DNA of 64,000 bases, from contig NZ_FQYP01000003.1 in NCBI RefSeq assembly GCF_900141785.1, positions 310,001-374,000 on the forward strand. The letters run 5' to 3'. Positions 54,905-64,000 of the stretch are shown here, one piece after another. Numbering within the stretch: position 1 is the first letter of the stretch; each line of letters begins with the position of its first letter. Under the pieces are notes generated by a model that was given only the letters and a program-made list of their open reading frames with translations, was not told where the DNA came from and ran no database searches. Source of the DNA: Aquimarina spongiae (GTDB lineage Bacteria > Bacteroidota > Bacteroidia > Flavobacteriales > Flavobacteriaceae). The position numbers were made by a program, and so were the translations under genes.

Positions 54905-56098
54905 CTATTCTCTTTCTTTCATATCCTTAAAAAATTCATAGTAATTTAGAAAAGTAGGAATCACTGGACCATTAAATGGATTTGGACCATTAAACAATAC
55001 GCAGATTCCTATTCTGTTTTCGGGGTCTACCATTATTTGGGTTTTGTACTGATTTACATTACCTCCATGATAGATGACTCTTCTATTGTGATAGTCCAGA
55101 ATCCTCCAACCCATAGCGTAGTACGAATCGGTAACTCCTTCCCATAGGTTAACATAGGTATCTTTATCGCTAGTACAGATCACAGGATTAAAAATCTCCG
55201 TAAGCTTTTCTTTAGAAATCACATCCGGACGATACCCTAATAACACCTTTAGATATTCCCCCATATCAGATATTGAAGCATTGACTCCTCCAGCTGCTGC
55301 TACATTGTAGTAGTTTTTATGCAAATTATCCAATCGATATTTTTTTGAATAATGATTGTAACTATGCGGTAAAGCAACATCGGGATTGTTTTTGATGGCT
55401 GCAAAACTGCTTGAAGCCGTTTTCATACCCGATGGATTAAAAATACGCTCTCTCAACAGTGCCTCAAATGGTGTTCCTGTGTTTTGCTCCATTACTTTTT
55501 CGATGACAGAAAACATCGCATTTTGGTACTCATATTCTACACCTTCTCGGGCAACTACTCCTTTTCTCTTGAAATTTTTAATAATCTGATCCAGATTCAT
55601 TCCTTGCTGAATCAACCTTGTATACGTATATGGGTAAAGTCCAGTGGTATGTGATAGCACATGATGTACATTTAATCTTTTAGCTTGTCCCCGATCTCTA
55701 AGATCAAATGACACAACTGTTTCTTTGATGTTTTGATCCCAGGTGATTTCATTACGATCCGCTAGATTACCGGCAAGAACTGCAGTCACTCCCTTGGAGA
55801 GACTTGCTATTCTAAAAACAGTATTGACTCCCACAGAATCTTGAGTATGAATCTCCTTTACACCAAACCCTTTTTTGTAGATTACTGTAGAGTCTTTAAC
55901 TATAACAACCGCTGCCCCTGGACATTCTGAAACATTAAAGTTGGTAGCAAAGAACTTTTCATAATGTTCCAAAAAAAACGACAAAGACTCCTTTTCTGAT
56001 ATTTTAGGTTTTGGTTCGGGTATTGTTTTTTCTTCTGTTGGTTTTGAAGTATTACAAGATATGACACCAACCAACAGAAGAATGTAAAAGTATTTCAT
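54905..56098 (-). CDS. Serine beta-lactamase-fold lipoprotein (class C / PBP-like)
   Basis: A 397-residue predicted lipoprotein (VGVISC, Cys15). Active-site motifs of the serine hydrolase family: SLSK at 99-102 with the SxxK nucleophile, YQN at 191-193 and HGG in YHGGNVNQ near 345. Such proteins include esterases and D-amino-peptidases as well as beta-lactamases, so resistance should not be assumed. It follows DUF5916 on the minus strand at a 55-nt gap. Confidence 0.9.
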   Translation of the reverse strand: MKYFYILLLVGVISCNTSKPTEEKTIPEPKPKISEKESLSFFLEHYEKFFATNFNVSECPGAAVVIVKDSTVIYKKGFGVKEIHTQDSVGVNTVFRIASLSKGVTAVLAGNLADRNEITWDQNIKETVVSFDLRDRGQAKRLNVHHVLSHTTGLYPYTYTRLIQQGMNLDQIIKNFKRKGVVAREGVEYEYQNAMFSVIEKVMEQNTGTPFEALLRERIFNPSGMKTASSSFAAIKNNPDVALPHSYNHYSKKYRLDNLHKNYYNVAAAGGVNASISDMGEYLKVLLGYRPDVISKEKLTEIFNPVICTSDKDTYVNLWEGVTDSYYAMGWRILDYHNRRVIYHGGNVNQYKTQIMVDPENRIGICVLFNGPNPFNGPVIPTFLNYYEFFKDMKERE

Positions 56099-56153
56099 AT
56101 TGCAACAATCTAGAGTGCCGCAATATATGTTTTAAAAATGCTTTTTAAAAAAC

Positions 56154-58850
56154 TTAAAGCACAAACCTATAGGTCGCTTTGATCAAAAAAGTGTTTTCGG
56201 GTTGTTTATCCAAAATTTGATTGTTTAGATTCCGAAAAAGATGCTCTCCCGGGTCTCCACTTCCTGTTACTCCCTGAGACCAAACCAGAAATATTTCAGA
56301 TCCCGGTATGTACTCCCATCGCAACACCAGGTTGGAACGAAACTGCACAAAAGCAAAATCAGGATTATCAAAAGTATAATCCACATCACCATCCCGGTTT
56401 TCGTCTATCGAATATTCATCATCGGCAAAAGAGATTTGATCTTGATCATATAGTGTAACTCGCTCAGCAAGGTCTTTGGCAACGGGATTATTGACAAAAT
56501 TAAAGTCTGTATACCTACCTCTTGAAATAAAAGGTTCCCCATAATATTGTATCGTTAAATTTGGATTGATGTTATAATTCACCCGAATACTGGCGCTTAA
56601 GGTTTGCTGATCAATATTTGCCGTGATATACCTGGGAGTTCCACTAAAATCTACCTCGGTCACATACTGAGTTTTATTGGGGTTTTGCCTGAACTGTGGA
56701 TTAAGAGATAAACTCAACGCATTAAACGGTTGATAATTGAGTCGCACAACATATCTATTAAAAGAGAAGTTATTTTGCTTAGCTCTTGACCCATCATATC
56801 CCAGCGTGAAGCTAAATTTTTTCCTTCTATCCGAACCAAAAAACAGAAAAGCAAAATTCTCCTCAGAGAAGCGCCATCTTGGTCCTCCTTGTAAAATAGT
56901 ATTTGAAAAAATCCTTGGCTTATGCCCAAATCCTGCTTCGGTCCACCAGTTGTTAATGTAATTTATTTCACCTCGAATAAAATATTGGATACGATTGTAA
57001 TTTCCATCAAAATCAAAAGTTGAAAATTGTTCGGCAAAAATATTTGCCCTTCGATACAACTTTGTAGGTTTCAAAAATAAATATCGAACATTAGCAAACT
57101 GACGAATTTCGTCTGCCTGTCTCAAAAACCCAATGTCATTGAGTTCTAATTCTGGTGATCTCCAAAAAATCCCTGCATTGTATCTCCAACGTCCACCACC
57201 GGATTTTCCTCCTACTAATTTACCTCCGGTACCTGTAAGTGAGGTTCTATTAGGGTCAACTTCTACATGCCCTGCGTCTGGTCGTTGAAAGTTATGTGTA
57301 AGCTCTTGTTGTGTTGCTTCAATTGCCTCCTTGGATCCTTCTACATGACTAAGTACCATATTTCCTTCTATATAATACTTTCTGTCTTTCCAGTTGTGTC
57401 TAAAATCGACACCTCCAGAGTAAGCAGATTTCCGAAGAGAGTTCAGATTATTTTCTCTTGTACCCACCAACTCAGAAGTCTCATCTGTATTTGGATCATC
57501 ACTATCTATTTCGAAAGGATCTCCCAAATCCCGATTTGTAGCCGTAAAAATCCCTCCTATAAATGTATTTCGTTCGTTGAAATCTTTTTGAACCCGTCCA
57601 ACAAAGTAATTGGTAAGGGGCTCCACTACAGCCTCTCTTTCATTTCCATTCTCATCTTGGATAGTGGCAATCTCCTTTTCAGTAATACTTTCTAACACTC
57701 CAATAGACCATCCATTTTTAGTTTTTCCGCTGAATTTTGCAGCTCCCAAAATTGTGGTATTAGTAGGCCTATCTACAAATTCCCCATCTAATTGATTGAT
57801 GGACCCCTGAGGATTTCTTCCGATTCTTCGGGAATAAAAGACGTTATCAAATCCGTTGGCAAACCGATAGTCAAATATATTTTTGTTCTCTACAAAAAAG
57901 GGTCGTTGTTCTCTGAAGAAGATCTGAAATCCATCGAGTGCAATGGCTGCAGGATCAGCTTCTACTTGTCCGAAATCAGGATTTACGGTCAAGTCCAAGG
58001 TAAGATCATTGGTGATTCCTATTTTGGCATCAAGCCCCCCATTTAGTTTAAATTCGTCTCCATCCCTAAACGGATTTCCCTCTTCTGCCGGAAAGGTATC
58101 AAATTGTGTGACGGCAAAAGGTTGAATTTCTAATTGTTTTTGTGGTTCGATATCGATCAACCCATGTAGCTCTCCAAATTCGCTTACCCAACCAGGAGCA
58201 TCTTGCGGAATTCGCTGCCAAACCGAACGTTCTTCGTTTCTAAAAAAACGACGATTAACCTGAAGTCCCCAGATTTGTTCTTTACTCTTACCAAACTTTA
58301 CCTGACTGAGTGGAATCTTTACTTCGGCAGTCCATCCTTCGTCATCGATTTGTGTAGCTGTGTACCAAATCGGGTTCCAACTGCCATCCCAATTATTCCC
58401 ATTTTGAGAAATAAACTCATCTCCTTTTACACCTGAAGCTGTTATCGTAAATGAAAAACCAGTTCTTTTGTCGTGATAGGTATCTAAGTTAATTTCTACC
58501 CAGTCTCCAGCAAAACCATCTCGTCGAGATAATCTTTTTTCAATTTTATCCGGTTCTGTATCATAGCATCGATACGCTACGTAAAGGTACTTTTGATCAT
58601 ACACTATTTTAAATTTGGTCTGTTGAGAAGGCGGTGTATTTTCATCGGGTTGATTTTCGATAAAGTCTCCAGTCCATTCTACAATATCCCAACTGGCATC
58701 ATCTATTTGCCCATCTATTGTAGGGGGTTCTAGATCTTTGAGAGGTTTAGTGACGTAAATTCTTTTCTTGACTGTACTTGTCGAATCTTGTGCATAAAAG
58801 GTACTAGGTACCAATACGAGAAGTACTAAAATATGGGTTACATATTTCAT
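56154..58850 (-). CDS. DUF5916 outer-membrane protein with CBM9-like domain
   Basis: An 898-residue secreted protein from the ATG at 58850, with signal peptide ILVLLVLVPSTFYAQ. The N-terminal third resembles a family 9 carbohydrate-binding domain (PPTIDGQIDDASWDIVEWTG; YVAYRCYDTEPDKI). The rest is a DUF5916 beta-barrel ending in aromatic TYRFVL, as outer-membrane proteins do. The frame is also open from an ATG at 58976, but that adds 42 residues with no signal-peptide role. Function is unknown; relatives lie near polysaccharide and peptide use genes. Confidence 0.85.
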   Translation of the reverse strand: MKYVTHILVLLVLVPSTFYAQDSTSTVKKRIYVTKPLKDLEPPTIDGQIDDASWDIVEWTGDFIENQPDENTPPSQQTKFKIVYDQKYLYVAYRCYDTEPDKIEKRLSRRDGFAGDWVEINLDTYHDKRTGFSFTITASGVKGDEFISQNGNNWDGSWNPIWYTATQIDDEGWTAEVKIPLSQVKFGKSKEQIWGLQVNRRFFRNEERSVWQRIPQDAPGWVSEFGELHGLIDIEPQKQLEIQPFAVTQFDTFPAEEGNPFRDGDEFKLNGGLDAKIGITNDLTLDLTVNPDFGQVEADPAAIALDGFQIFFREQRPFFVENKNIFDYRFANGFDNVFYSRRIGRNPQGSINQLDGEFVDRPTNTTILGAAKFSGKTKNGWSIGVLESITEKEIATIQDENGNEREAVVEPLTNYFVGRVQKDFNERNTFIGGIFTATNRDLGDPFEIDSDDPNTDETSELVGTRENNLNSLRKSAYSGGVDFRHNWKDRKYYIEGNMVLSHVEGSKEAIEATQQELTHNFQRPDAGHVEVDPNRTSLTGTGGKLVGGKSGGGRWRYNAGIFWRSPELELNDIGFLRQADEIRQFANVRYLFLKPTKLYRRANIFAEQFSTFDFDGNYNRIQYFIRGEINYINNWWTEAGFGHKPRIFSNTILQGGPRWRFSEENFAFLFFGSDRRKKFSFTLGYDGSRAKQNNFSFNRYVVRLNYQPFNALSLSLNPQFRQNPNKTQYVTEVDFSGTPRYITANIDQQTLSASIRVNYNINPNLTIQYYGEPFISRGRYTDFNFVNNPVAKDLAERVTLYDQDQISFADDEYSIDENRDGDVDYTFDNPDFAFVQFRSNLVLRWEYIPGSEIFLVWSQGVTGSGDPGEHLFRNLNNQILDKQPENTFLIKATYRFVL

Positions 58851-58881
58851 GATGATTAGATGTTTATTGATTGATGTACTT

Positions 58882-58928
58882 AAAAATGACAGAAATAATT
58901 GAGCTTTGTCACACCTGCTGTCATTTTT
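58882..58928. promoter_or_regulatory. Inverted repeat upstream of the DUF5916 gene
   Basis: AAAAATGACAG (58882-58892) and CTGTCATTTTT (58918-58928) form a perfect 11-bp inverted repeat with a 25-nt spacer, 32-78 bp before the start. It could be an operator or a leader hairpin. Confidence 0.4.
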
Positions 58929-59048
58929 TAGTAAAAAATTAACACCGAAACAGGCATATCCGTTGATGAAATCCACTAATTAATTCCATTCACACTCACA
59001 TCTCTGATTACCAATGTATCATCTAATAAAAATAATCTGAATCTGAGG

Positions 59049-59079
59049 TTTGCTATATAAATATATAATCGTACATTTG
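59049..59079 (+). promoter_or_regulatory. Promoter of rplM-rpsI
   Basis: TTTG (59049-59052), a 19-nt spacer and TACATTTG (59072-59079) match the Bacteroidota promoter. The expected leader is about 45 nt, with a weak hairpin CCTAT/ATAGG (59084-59098). Confidence 0.75.
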
Positions 59080-59131
59080 CACCCCTATTTTATATAGGAA
59101 AAGGAATGTTTAATAAGTAAAATTAATTAGT

Positions 59132-59587
59132 GTGGACACATTAAGTTACAAAACAGTATCTGCTAATCAAGGCACCGTGAATAAGGAATGGTTGCACATA
59201 GATGCTGAAGGACAGACTTTAGGACGTCTATCTTCTGTAGTTGCAAAACTACTTAGAGGAAAGCACAAACCTAACTTTACCCCACACGTTGATTGCGGTG
59301 ATAATGTTATCATTACCAATGCCGAAAAAATCAACTTAACAGGAAAAAAGTGGACTGATAAATCTTATATCCGTCACACAGGATATCCTGGAGGGCAAAG
59401 AAGTCTTACTGCTCAGGAGTTATACGAAAAGAACCCAGAGCGTTTAATCGAAAAAGCGGTAAAAGGAATGCTGCCTAAAAACAAATTAGGAGCTGCTTTA
59501 TTCCGTAATTTAAAGGTATATGCTGGAGCAGATCACAATCAGGACGCTCAGCAGCCTAAAACTGTTAACTTAAACGAATTTAAGTAA
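59132..59587 (+). CDS. rplM: 50S ribosomal protein L13
   Basis: Large-subunit protein of 151 residues: [39 protein letters not shown] and [20 protein letters not shown]. The start is GTG at 59132 ([20 protein letters not shown]), and no ATG gives the conserved N-terminus. Its stop shares one base with the rpsI start (TAATG), so the pair is translationally coupled. Confidence 0.97.
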   Translation: MDTLSYKTVSANQGTVNKEWLHIDAEGQTLGRLSSVVAKLLRGKHKPNFTPHVDCGDNVIITNAEKINLTGKKWTDKSYIRHTGYPGGQRSLTAQELYEKNPERLIEKAVKGMLPKNKLGAALFRNLKVYAGADHNQDAQQPKTVNLNEFK

Positions 59588-59973
59588 TGGAAGTTATTCA
59601 CAAAATTGGTCGTAGAAAAACGGCTGTAGCTAGAGTATATCTTAAAGATGGCTCTGGAAAAATTACGGTTAACAAAAAAGATCTTAACGACTACTTTACT
59701 ACCGCTCCTTTACAATACAAAGTAAACCAACCTCTTATGCTAACTAGCAATGAGGACAAGTTTGATGTAAATGTAAATGTTTACGGTGGTGGAATTACAG
59801 GTCAAGCTGAAGCAGTTCGTTTAGCTATCTCTAGAGCGGTATGCGAACTAGACGAAGAAAACAGATCAATCCTTAAACCAGAAGGATTGTTAACCAGAGA
59901 TCCTAGAATGGTAGAGCGTAAGAAATTCGGTCAGAAGAAAGCTCGTAAGAAATTCCAGTTCTCTAAACGTTAA
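59587..59973 (+). CDS. rpsI: 30S ribosomal protein S9
   Basis: Small-subunit protein of 128 residues with the S9 signatures HKIGRRKTAVARVYLKDGSG, GGGITGQAEAVRLAISRAV and the basic C-terminus KKFGQKKARKKFQFSKR that reaches the P site. It is coupled to rplM by overlapping TAATG. Confidence 0.97.
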   Translation: MEVIHKIGRRKTAVARVYLKDGSGKITVNKKDLNDYFTTAPLQYKVNQPLMLTSNEDKFDVNVNVYGGGITGQAEAVRLAISRAVCELDEENRSILKPEGLLTRDPRMVERKKFGQKKARKKFQFSKR

Positions 59974-60103
59974 TTTAATAAAACTGTATTTGTTGTTACC
60001 TCGTTTTTATCGAGGGTTAGTTTAGCATCTAAATGCACGAGGCCATATCAAAAGATAGCCACTTGAGCATTGCTAATTCAACAGAACGTAAACTATTACA
60101 AAA

Positions 60104-60898
60104 ATGGCAAACAATATCGAAGTAAAAGAGTTACTTGATGCAGGTGTACACTTTGGACACCTAACAAGAAGATGGGATCCTAACATGGCACCATATATTT
60201 ATATGGAGCGTAATGGAATCCACATCATCAATCTATATAAAACTGCTGCAAAAATCGAAGAAGCTTCTGAAGCTTTAAAGAAAATCGCAGCGTCCGGCAG
60301 AAAAATTCTTTTTGTTGCGACAAAGAAACAAGCTAAAGAAATCGTTGCGGAAAAAGCAAGTAAAGCAAATCAGCCATACATTACTGAAAGATGGCCAGGT
60401 GGAATGCTTACTAACTTTGTAACTATCCGTAAAGCCGTTAAGAAAATGGCTGCAATCGATAGAATGAAGAAAGATGGTACTTTCAACACACTATCCAAAA
60501 AAGAGCGTTTACAGGTAGATCGTTTAAGAGCAAAATTAGAAAAGAACCTTGGTTCTATCTCTGATATGACTCGTTTACCTGGGGCCTTATTTGTTGTAGA
60601 TATTACTCGCGAGCACATCGCAGTAAAAGAAGCTCAGAAATTAAACATTCCTATTTTTGCAATGGTGGACACAAATTCTGACCCACGTCAGGTAGATTTT
60701 GTAATCCCTGCAAATGATGATGCTTCAAAGTCTATCAATAAAGTAATGGACTACGTTACGGATGCTATTGTTGAAGGTTTGAACGAAAGAAAAGCTTCAA
60801 AAGATGCGCCTAAAAAAGAAGCTCCTGCCAAAAAAGAAGCTCCTGCAAAAGAGGAAGCTGCAGTAGTAGCTGAAGCTGCAAAACAAGAAGAAGAATAA
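60104..60898 (+). CDS. rpsB: 30S ribosomal protein S2
   Basis: Small-subunit protein of 264 residues. Core features: LLDAGVHFGHLTRRWDPNMA, RWPGGMLTNF, PGALFVVDITREHIAVKEA and PIFAMVDTNSDP. An extended Lys/Ala/Glu-rich tail (about 232-264, with repeated KKEAPA) follows the core, as in other flavobacteria. It follows rpsI by 130 nt, where a short CCTCG/CGAGG hairpin (59999-60015) might mediate S2 autoregulation. Confidence 0.96.
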   Translation: MANNIEVKELLDAGVHFGHLTRRWDPNMAPYIYMERNGIHIINLYKTAAKIEEASEALKKIAASGRKILFVATKKQAKEIVAEKASKANQPYITERWPGGMLTNFVTIRKAVKKMAAIDRMKKDGTFNTLSKKERLQVDRLRAKLEKNLGSISDMTRLPGALFVVDITREHIAVKEAQKLNIPIFAMVDTNSDPRQVDFVIPANDDASKSINKVMDYVTDAIVEGLNERKASKDAPKKEAPAKKEAPAKEEAAVVAEAAKQEEE

Positions 60899-60969
60899 AC
60901 GAAAATATCGTTTAGCAATCTTTACAGTTACAGGTTAAGTATCATATAATTCTTAACCATAACATAAAA

Positions 60970-60998
60970 TTGACGAGTCGTTTGGTTCTTTACTTTTG
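60970..60998 (+). promoter_or_regulatory. Promoter of tsf, inside an inverted repeat
   Basis: TTG (60970-60972), an 18-nt spacer and TACTTTTG (60991-60998) form a good promoter. GAGTCGTTT (60975-60983) and AAACGACTT (61010-61018) flank the -7 box as an 8/9-bp inverted repeat. Confidence 0.65.
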
Positions 60999-61061
60999 CA
61001 GTAATAACTAAACGACTTGTTGTTTATTAAAAAAACACATTACACATTAAATTTTAAAGGT

Positions 61062-61883
61062 ATGGCAAAGATTACAGCCGCAGAAGTAAATAAATTAAGA
61101 AAAGCAACAGGTGCTGGAATGATGGATTGCAAAAAAGCACTTGTAGAAGCTGAAGGTGATTTTGATAAAGCAATTGAAATCCTTAGGAAAAAAGGACAAA
61201 AAGTTGCTGCGAACAGAGCTGACAGAGAATCTACTGAAGGTGCTGTTATTGCAAAAGTAAACGACTCTAAGAACAAAGGAGTAATCGTTTCTCTAAACTG
61301 CGAAACTGATTTCGTAGGAAAAAACGAAACTTTCGTTTCTTTAGCGCACGAACTTGCAGAATTAGCATTAACCGCTTCTTCAAAAGAAGATTTACTTGCA
61401 AAAGACTTTAATGGAATCTCTGTTCAGGATAAATTGACTGAGCAAACAGGTGTGATTGGAGAGAAAATAGAAATCGGTGATTTCAGAATATTAGAAGCTC
61501 CATTTGTAGGATCATATATCCACGCAGGTAACAAAATTGGTGTATTAACTGGTTTATCTCAAAGTGCTGATGGTGCTGATGCTGTTGCAAAAGATGTGGC
61601 TATGCAGGCTGCAGCGATGAACCCGGTAGCATTAAACGAAGATGGTGTTGATCAATCTGTAATCGACAAAGAAATCGAGATTGCAAAAGATCAATTACGT
61701 CAGGAAGGAAAGCCAGAAGAAATGCTTGACAATATTGCAAAAGGTAAAATCAAACGTTTCTTTAAAGACAACACACTAGTAAACCAAGCGTTTATCAAAG
61801 ACGGTAAGCAAAGCGTTGCAGACTATGTAAAAACATTAGGAGATGTAAGCGTTGTTGGTTTTGAAAGAGTAGCTTTAGGATAG
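61062..61883 (+). CDS. tsf: Translation elongation factor Ts
   Basis: Nucleotide exchange factor for EF-Tu. From the ATG at 61062 it has 273 residues: KITAAEVNKLRKATGAGMMD, CKKALVEAEGDFDKAIEIL (UBA-like domain), the core SLNCETDFVGKNETF and GSYIHAGNKIGVL. An upstream in-frame ATG at 61017 adds 15 residues not found in the family. It has its own promoter although it lies after rpsB. Confidence 0.97.
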   Translation: MAKITAAEVNKLRKATGAGMMDCKKALVEAEGDFDKAIEILRKKGQKVAANRADRESTEGAVIAKVNDSKNKGVIVSLNCETDFVGKNETFVSLAHELAELALTASSKEDLLAKDFNGISVQDKLTEQTGVIGEKIEIGDFRILEAPFVGSYIHAGNKIGVLTGLSQSADGADAVAKDVAMQAAAMNPVALNEDGVDQSVIDKEIEIAKDQLRQEGKPEEMLDNIAKGKIKRFFKDNTLVNQAFIKDGKQSVADYVKTLGDVSVVGFERVALG

Positions 61884-61910
61884 TCATTGGTTTTTGACTT
61901 CATAAAAAAT

Positions 61911-61940
61911 AAAAACCGCTTCATATTTGAAGCGGTTTTT
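61911..61940 (+). terminator. Terminator of tsf
   Basis: A perfect 13-bp stem (61911-61923 with 61928-61940, AAAAACCGCTTCA/TGAAGCGGTTTTT) with a 4-nt loop and continuing T-run, 27 bp after the tsf stop. Confidence 0.9.
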
Positions 61941-62249
61941 TTCTTCTTCATTATTGAAATATCTTTTCCGTCTTTTAACTCATAAGACCCTAAGATCTTA
62001 TCCCCCATTATTAAGACTAACCCCCATTAGCCTAAAAAAAGCTTAAAGACTACATCAAAATATTTCTCATCCCTACACTTTTTTGTTTTCCTTATTGCAA
62101 ACCTATAACATAAATCAGCACAGATCAATACCCATTGCAGGGGAAAAACACCCTTTTTTTATAGAACCCAGCAAACTTTAACATTTCAGAATTATTTCAG
62201 AAAGCTTTACCTTTATTAATCAAAGTATTTTCTAAATTGATAATATCAT

Positions 62250-62257
62250 TATATTTG
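62250..62257 (+). promoter_or_regulatory. Candidate -7 box for pyrH
   Basis: TATATTTG matches TAnnTTTG, 20 nt before the pyrH ATG. The -33 position holds only TATTTTC. Confidence 0.45.
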
Positions 62258-62277
62258 CAGCACAGTTCAAAACAGCA

Positions 62278-62985
62278 ATGAAATACAAAAGAATATTACT
62301 TAAGTTATCTGGCGAGGCCCTGATGGGTGAACGCCAATATGGTATTGATCCAAAACGATTGGCAGAATATGCTGATGAAATCAAAAAAATTATAGATAGA
62401 GGAGTTCAGGTAGCCATCGTAATTGGTGGAGGTAATATTTTTAGAGGTGTAGCAGGAGCCAGTAAAGGAATGGACAGAGTGCAGGCAGATCACATGGGAA
62501 TGTTAGCCACTGTTATTAACGGTTTAGCGTTACAAAGCGCCTTAGAAGATGCCGAAATCCCAACAAGACTACAATCCGCAGTAAAGATCAATGAAGTAGC
62601 CGAACCTTTTATTCGACGAAGAGCATTACGTCACCTAGAAAAAGGAAGAGTTGTTATTTTTGGTGGAGGAACCGGTAACCCTTATTTTACCACAGACTCT
62701 GCTGCTGTATTAAGAGCCATAGAAATCAATGCAGATGTAATCCTAAAAGGAACACGTGTAGATGGAATATACACCTCGGATCCTGAGAAAAATGCGGACG
62801 CCACAAAATTCGACTTTATTACTTTTGATGACGTACTGAGCAAAGGACTAAAAGTAATGGACACCACTGCATTTACATTAAGTCAAGAAAACGAATTACC
62901 AATTATTGTTTTTGATATGAACAAATCCGGAAATTTATTAAAGGTTGTTTCTGGAGAAGCCGTTGGTACTCAAGTAAATCTTTAA
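62278..62985 (+). CDS. pyrH: UMP kinase
   Basis: Converts UMP to UDP with ATP in pyrimidine nucleotide synthesis. The 235 residues carry amino-acid-kinase motifs: [43 protein letters not shown] and [16 protein letters not shown]. It is a homohexamer in known cases. It lies 70 nt before frr, the usual pairing in bacteria. Confidence 0.97.
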   Translation: MKYKRILLKLSGEALMGERQYGIDPKRLAEYADEIKKIIDRGVQVAIVIGGGNIFRGVAGASKGMDRVQADHMGMLATVINGLALQSALEDAEIPTRLQSAVKINEVAEPFIRRRALRHLEKGRVVIFGGGTGNPYFTTDSAAVLRAIEINADVILKGTRVDGIYTSDPEKNADATKFDFITFDDVLSKGLKVMDTTAFTLSQENELPIIVFDMNKSGNLLKVVSGEAVGTQVNL

Positions 62986-63055
62986 AATCACAAACCATCT
63001 CATCAAAGTTGTTTTTGGTAAGACTTTTGATTGGTTAATAGAAAAGCATCGAACT

Positions 63056-63619
63056 ATGAACGAAGAAATAGATTTTATTCTGGATTCAACAAAAGAATCT
63101 ATGCAAGCAGCAATAGCGCATCTAGAAAAAAAACTACTTAATATTAGAGCCGGAAAAGCTTCTCCTGCAATGCTGGGTGGAGTTTTGGTTGAATATTACG
63201 GTTCTCCAACCCCGCTTAATCAAGTAGGAAATGTTACCACTCCGGATGCACGAACTATTACTATCCAACCTTTTGAAAAATCTTTGATACCAGAGATAGA
63301 AAAAGGGATTATGATGGCCAATCTTGGGTTTAACCCAATGAATAACGGGGAAAGCGTGATTATTAATGTTCCGCCACTTACTGAGGAGCGTCGTAGAGAA
63401 CTAGTAAAGCAAGCCAAATCTGAAGCTGAAGATTCTAAAGTTGGTGTTCGTAATGATCGAAAGAATGCCAATAACGAAATCAAAAAGCTCGAAAAAGAAG
63501 GACTTTCAGAAGATATGGCCAAGAACACCGAGGTGGATGTTCAAGAGCTTACCGACGCATATATCAAGAAGATAGACGAGATGCTATCTCACAAAGAGAA
63601 AGAAATCATGACCGTATAA
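63056..63619 (+). CDS. frr: Ribosome recycling factor
   Basis: Splits post-termination ribosomes with EF-G. The 187 residues show RRF marks: LLNIRAGKASPAMLGGVLVEYYG, here read as LLNIRAGKASPAML then VEYYGSPTPLNQVGNV, the IQPFEKSLI stretch, and LTEERRRELVKQAKSEAEDS. It is followed by its own terminator. Confidence 0.97.
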   Translation: MNEEIDFILDSTKESMQAAIAHLEKKLLNIRAGKASPAMLGGVLVEYYGSPTPLNQVGNVTTPDARTITIQPFEKSLIPEIEKGIMMANLGFNPMNNGESVIINVPPLTEERRRELVKQAKSEAEDSKVGVRNDRKNANNEIKKLEKEGLSEDMAKNTEVDVQELTDAYIKKIDEMLSHKEKEIMTV

Positions 63620-63650
63620 CTCTTATGATATACGATAATAATATCTTAAT

Positions 63651-63677
63651 GCGTTTTCTATATGGAAACGCTTTTTT
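63651..63677 (+). terminator. Terminator of frr
   Basis: GCGTTTTC (63651-63658) pairs with GGAAACGC (63664-63671) with one G-U, a 5-nt loop and six T. Confidence 0.8.
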
Positions 63678-63709
63678 GTATATTCGTTTTTTTGAACCTC
63701 GTCCTTATA

Positions 63710-64000
63710 ATGCGAAGTAAATTATTTTGTTTTTTATTTTTTACGCACTTTGTCGTCATATCCCAAGTTAGCATTAGAGGAATTGTAATTGACGAAGTAT
63801 CTAAGCAACCCCTTCCTTTTGCCACTGTAAAAACTGAACGAGCTTCTTACGCCTTGACTTCGGTAAATGGTGAGTTTGTAATACGCTGTAAAACCACTCC
63901 GGTTAAGCTAACCGTAAGCTATTTGGGATATCAATCCAAAACCATACAAGTTACTGCAGAAGGCAAAGAAAATGTAAGGATAAGCCTAGTAGCTGCCGAA
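63710..64000 (+). CDS. Carboxypeptidase-regulatory-domain outer-membrane protein, DUF5686-like (5' end only)
   Basis: Only 97 codons are visible. The signal peptide is KLFCFLFFTHFVVISQ, followed by a carboxypeptidase D regulatory-like domain (GIVIDEVSKQPLPFATVKTE ... VNGEFVIRC ... VSYLGYQSKTIQV). The same domain starts TonB receptors. After frr in flavobacteria I recall a DUF5686 beta-barrel protein, so that is the best guess; a TonB receptor is the alternative. Confidence 0.75.
   Translation, partial: MRSKLFCFLFFTHFVVISQVSIRGIVIDEVSKQPLPFATVKTERASYALTSVNGEFVIRCKTTPVKLTVSYLGYQSKTIQVTAEGKENVRISLVAAE

Larger units (their letters stand above)
61884..62277. other. 394-bp gap between tsf and pyrH
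   Basis: It holds the tsf terminator, a -7 box for pyrH, and two CCCCCATTA copies (62002-62010 and 62021-62029) that I cannot explain. A weak ATAAGA/TCTTAT hairpin lies just before them (about 61982-62000). No credible gene is seen. Confidence 0.5.

Noticed and set aside
54905..56098. Antibiotic-resistance beta-lactamase
   Set aside because: The SxxK/YxN/HGG set is shared with esterases and peptidases, and nothing nearby suggests resistance.
61823..62008. 61-codon minus-strand frame after tsf
   Set aside because: It overlaps the tsf end and terminator and is Lys/Met-rich without family signs.

Overview
The window is chromosomal DNA from a member of the Flavobacteriaceae (Bacteroidota). The evidence is the SprA outer-membrane translocon of the type IX secretion system, an alternative complex III / caa3-oxidase operon of flavobacterial type, TonB-dependent receptors with a carboxypeptidase-like N-terminal domain, lipoproteins with SxDDD-like tails after the lipobox, AT-rich DNA, and repeated TAnnTTTG (-7) promoter boxes, several with a TTTG/TTG -33 element. 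A marine Aquimarina-like genus would fit, but that is inference. I see no insertion sequences, phage genes or CRISPR array.

Layout. 1-9.3 kb (minus): the 5' part of sprA with a TTG start, ruvA and the malic enzyme maeB. 9.4-18.3 kb: a trehalose-use locus. A TonB-dependent receptor, an MFS permease and a cytoplasmic GH37 trehalase read leftwards. A LacI-type regulator is divergent, with twin operators 21 bp apart between it and the receptor, and a sodium-solute symporter follows. 18.5-23.8 kb: queG, two tiny Gly-Gly-leader peptide genes (one frameshifted at a run of seven A), a secreted Asp-box repeat protein between two related palindromes, a cytochrome P450 and ruvB. 23.9-35.7 kb (minus): one operon, actA-actB-actC-actD-actE-actF-coxB-coxA, encoding a quinol-to-oxygen supercomplex. 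35.9-41 kb: a SPOR protein convergent with rimP-nusA-infB, whose leader carries an attenuator-like hairpin.

41.2-50.1 kb: a tandem universal stress protein, a membrane protein with a strict glycine-every-four-residues repeat, tRNA-Gln with a decayed 3' copy downstream, a DUF2723 glycosyltransferase, an orphan lanthipeptide-like precursor, a polysaccharide deacetylase, a thioredoxin-fold protein without its cysteines, and a membrane metallophosphoesterase. 50.5-58.9 kb: polA, a small lipoprotein, a TerC protein, a serine beta-lactamase-fold lipoprotein and a DUF5916 outer-membrane protein. 59.1-64 kb (plus): rplM-rpsI-rpsB, tsf, pyrH, frr and the start of a carboxypeptidase-regulatory-domain protein.

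Most of the window is conserved flavobacterial housekeeping DNA. The least explained parts are the three orphan double-glycine peptide genes (19.6-20.0 and 47.5-47.7 kb), the Gly-x3-Gly protein at 42.3 kb, the rimP leader hairpin and the twin LacI operators. No peptide-modifying enzyme or peptide exporter is encoded in the window, so the peptides' maturation route is unknown.
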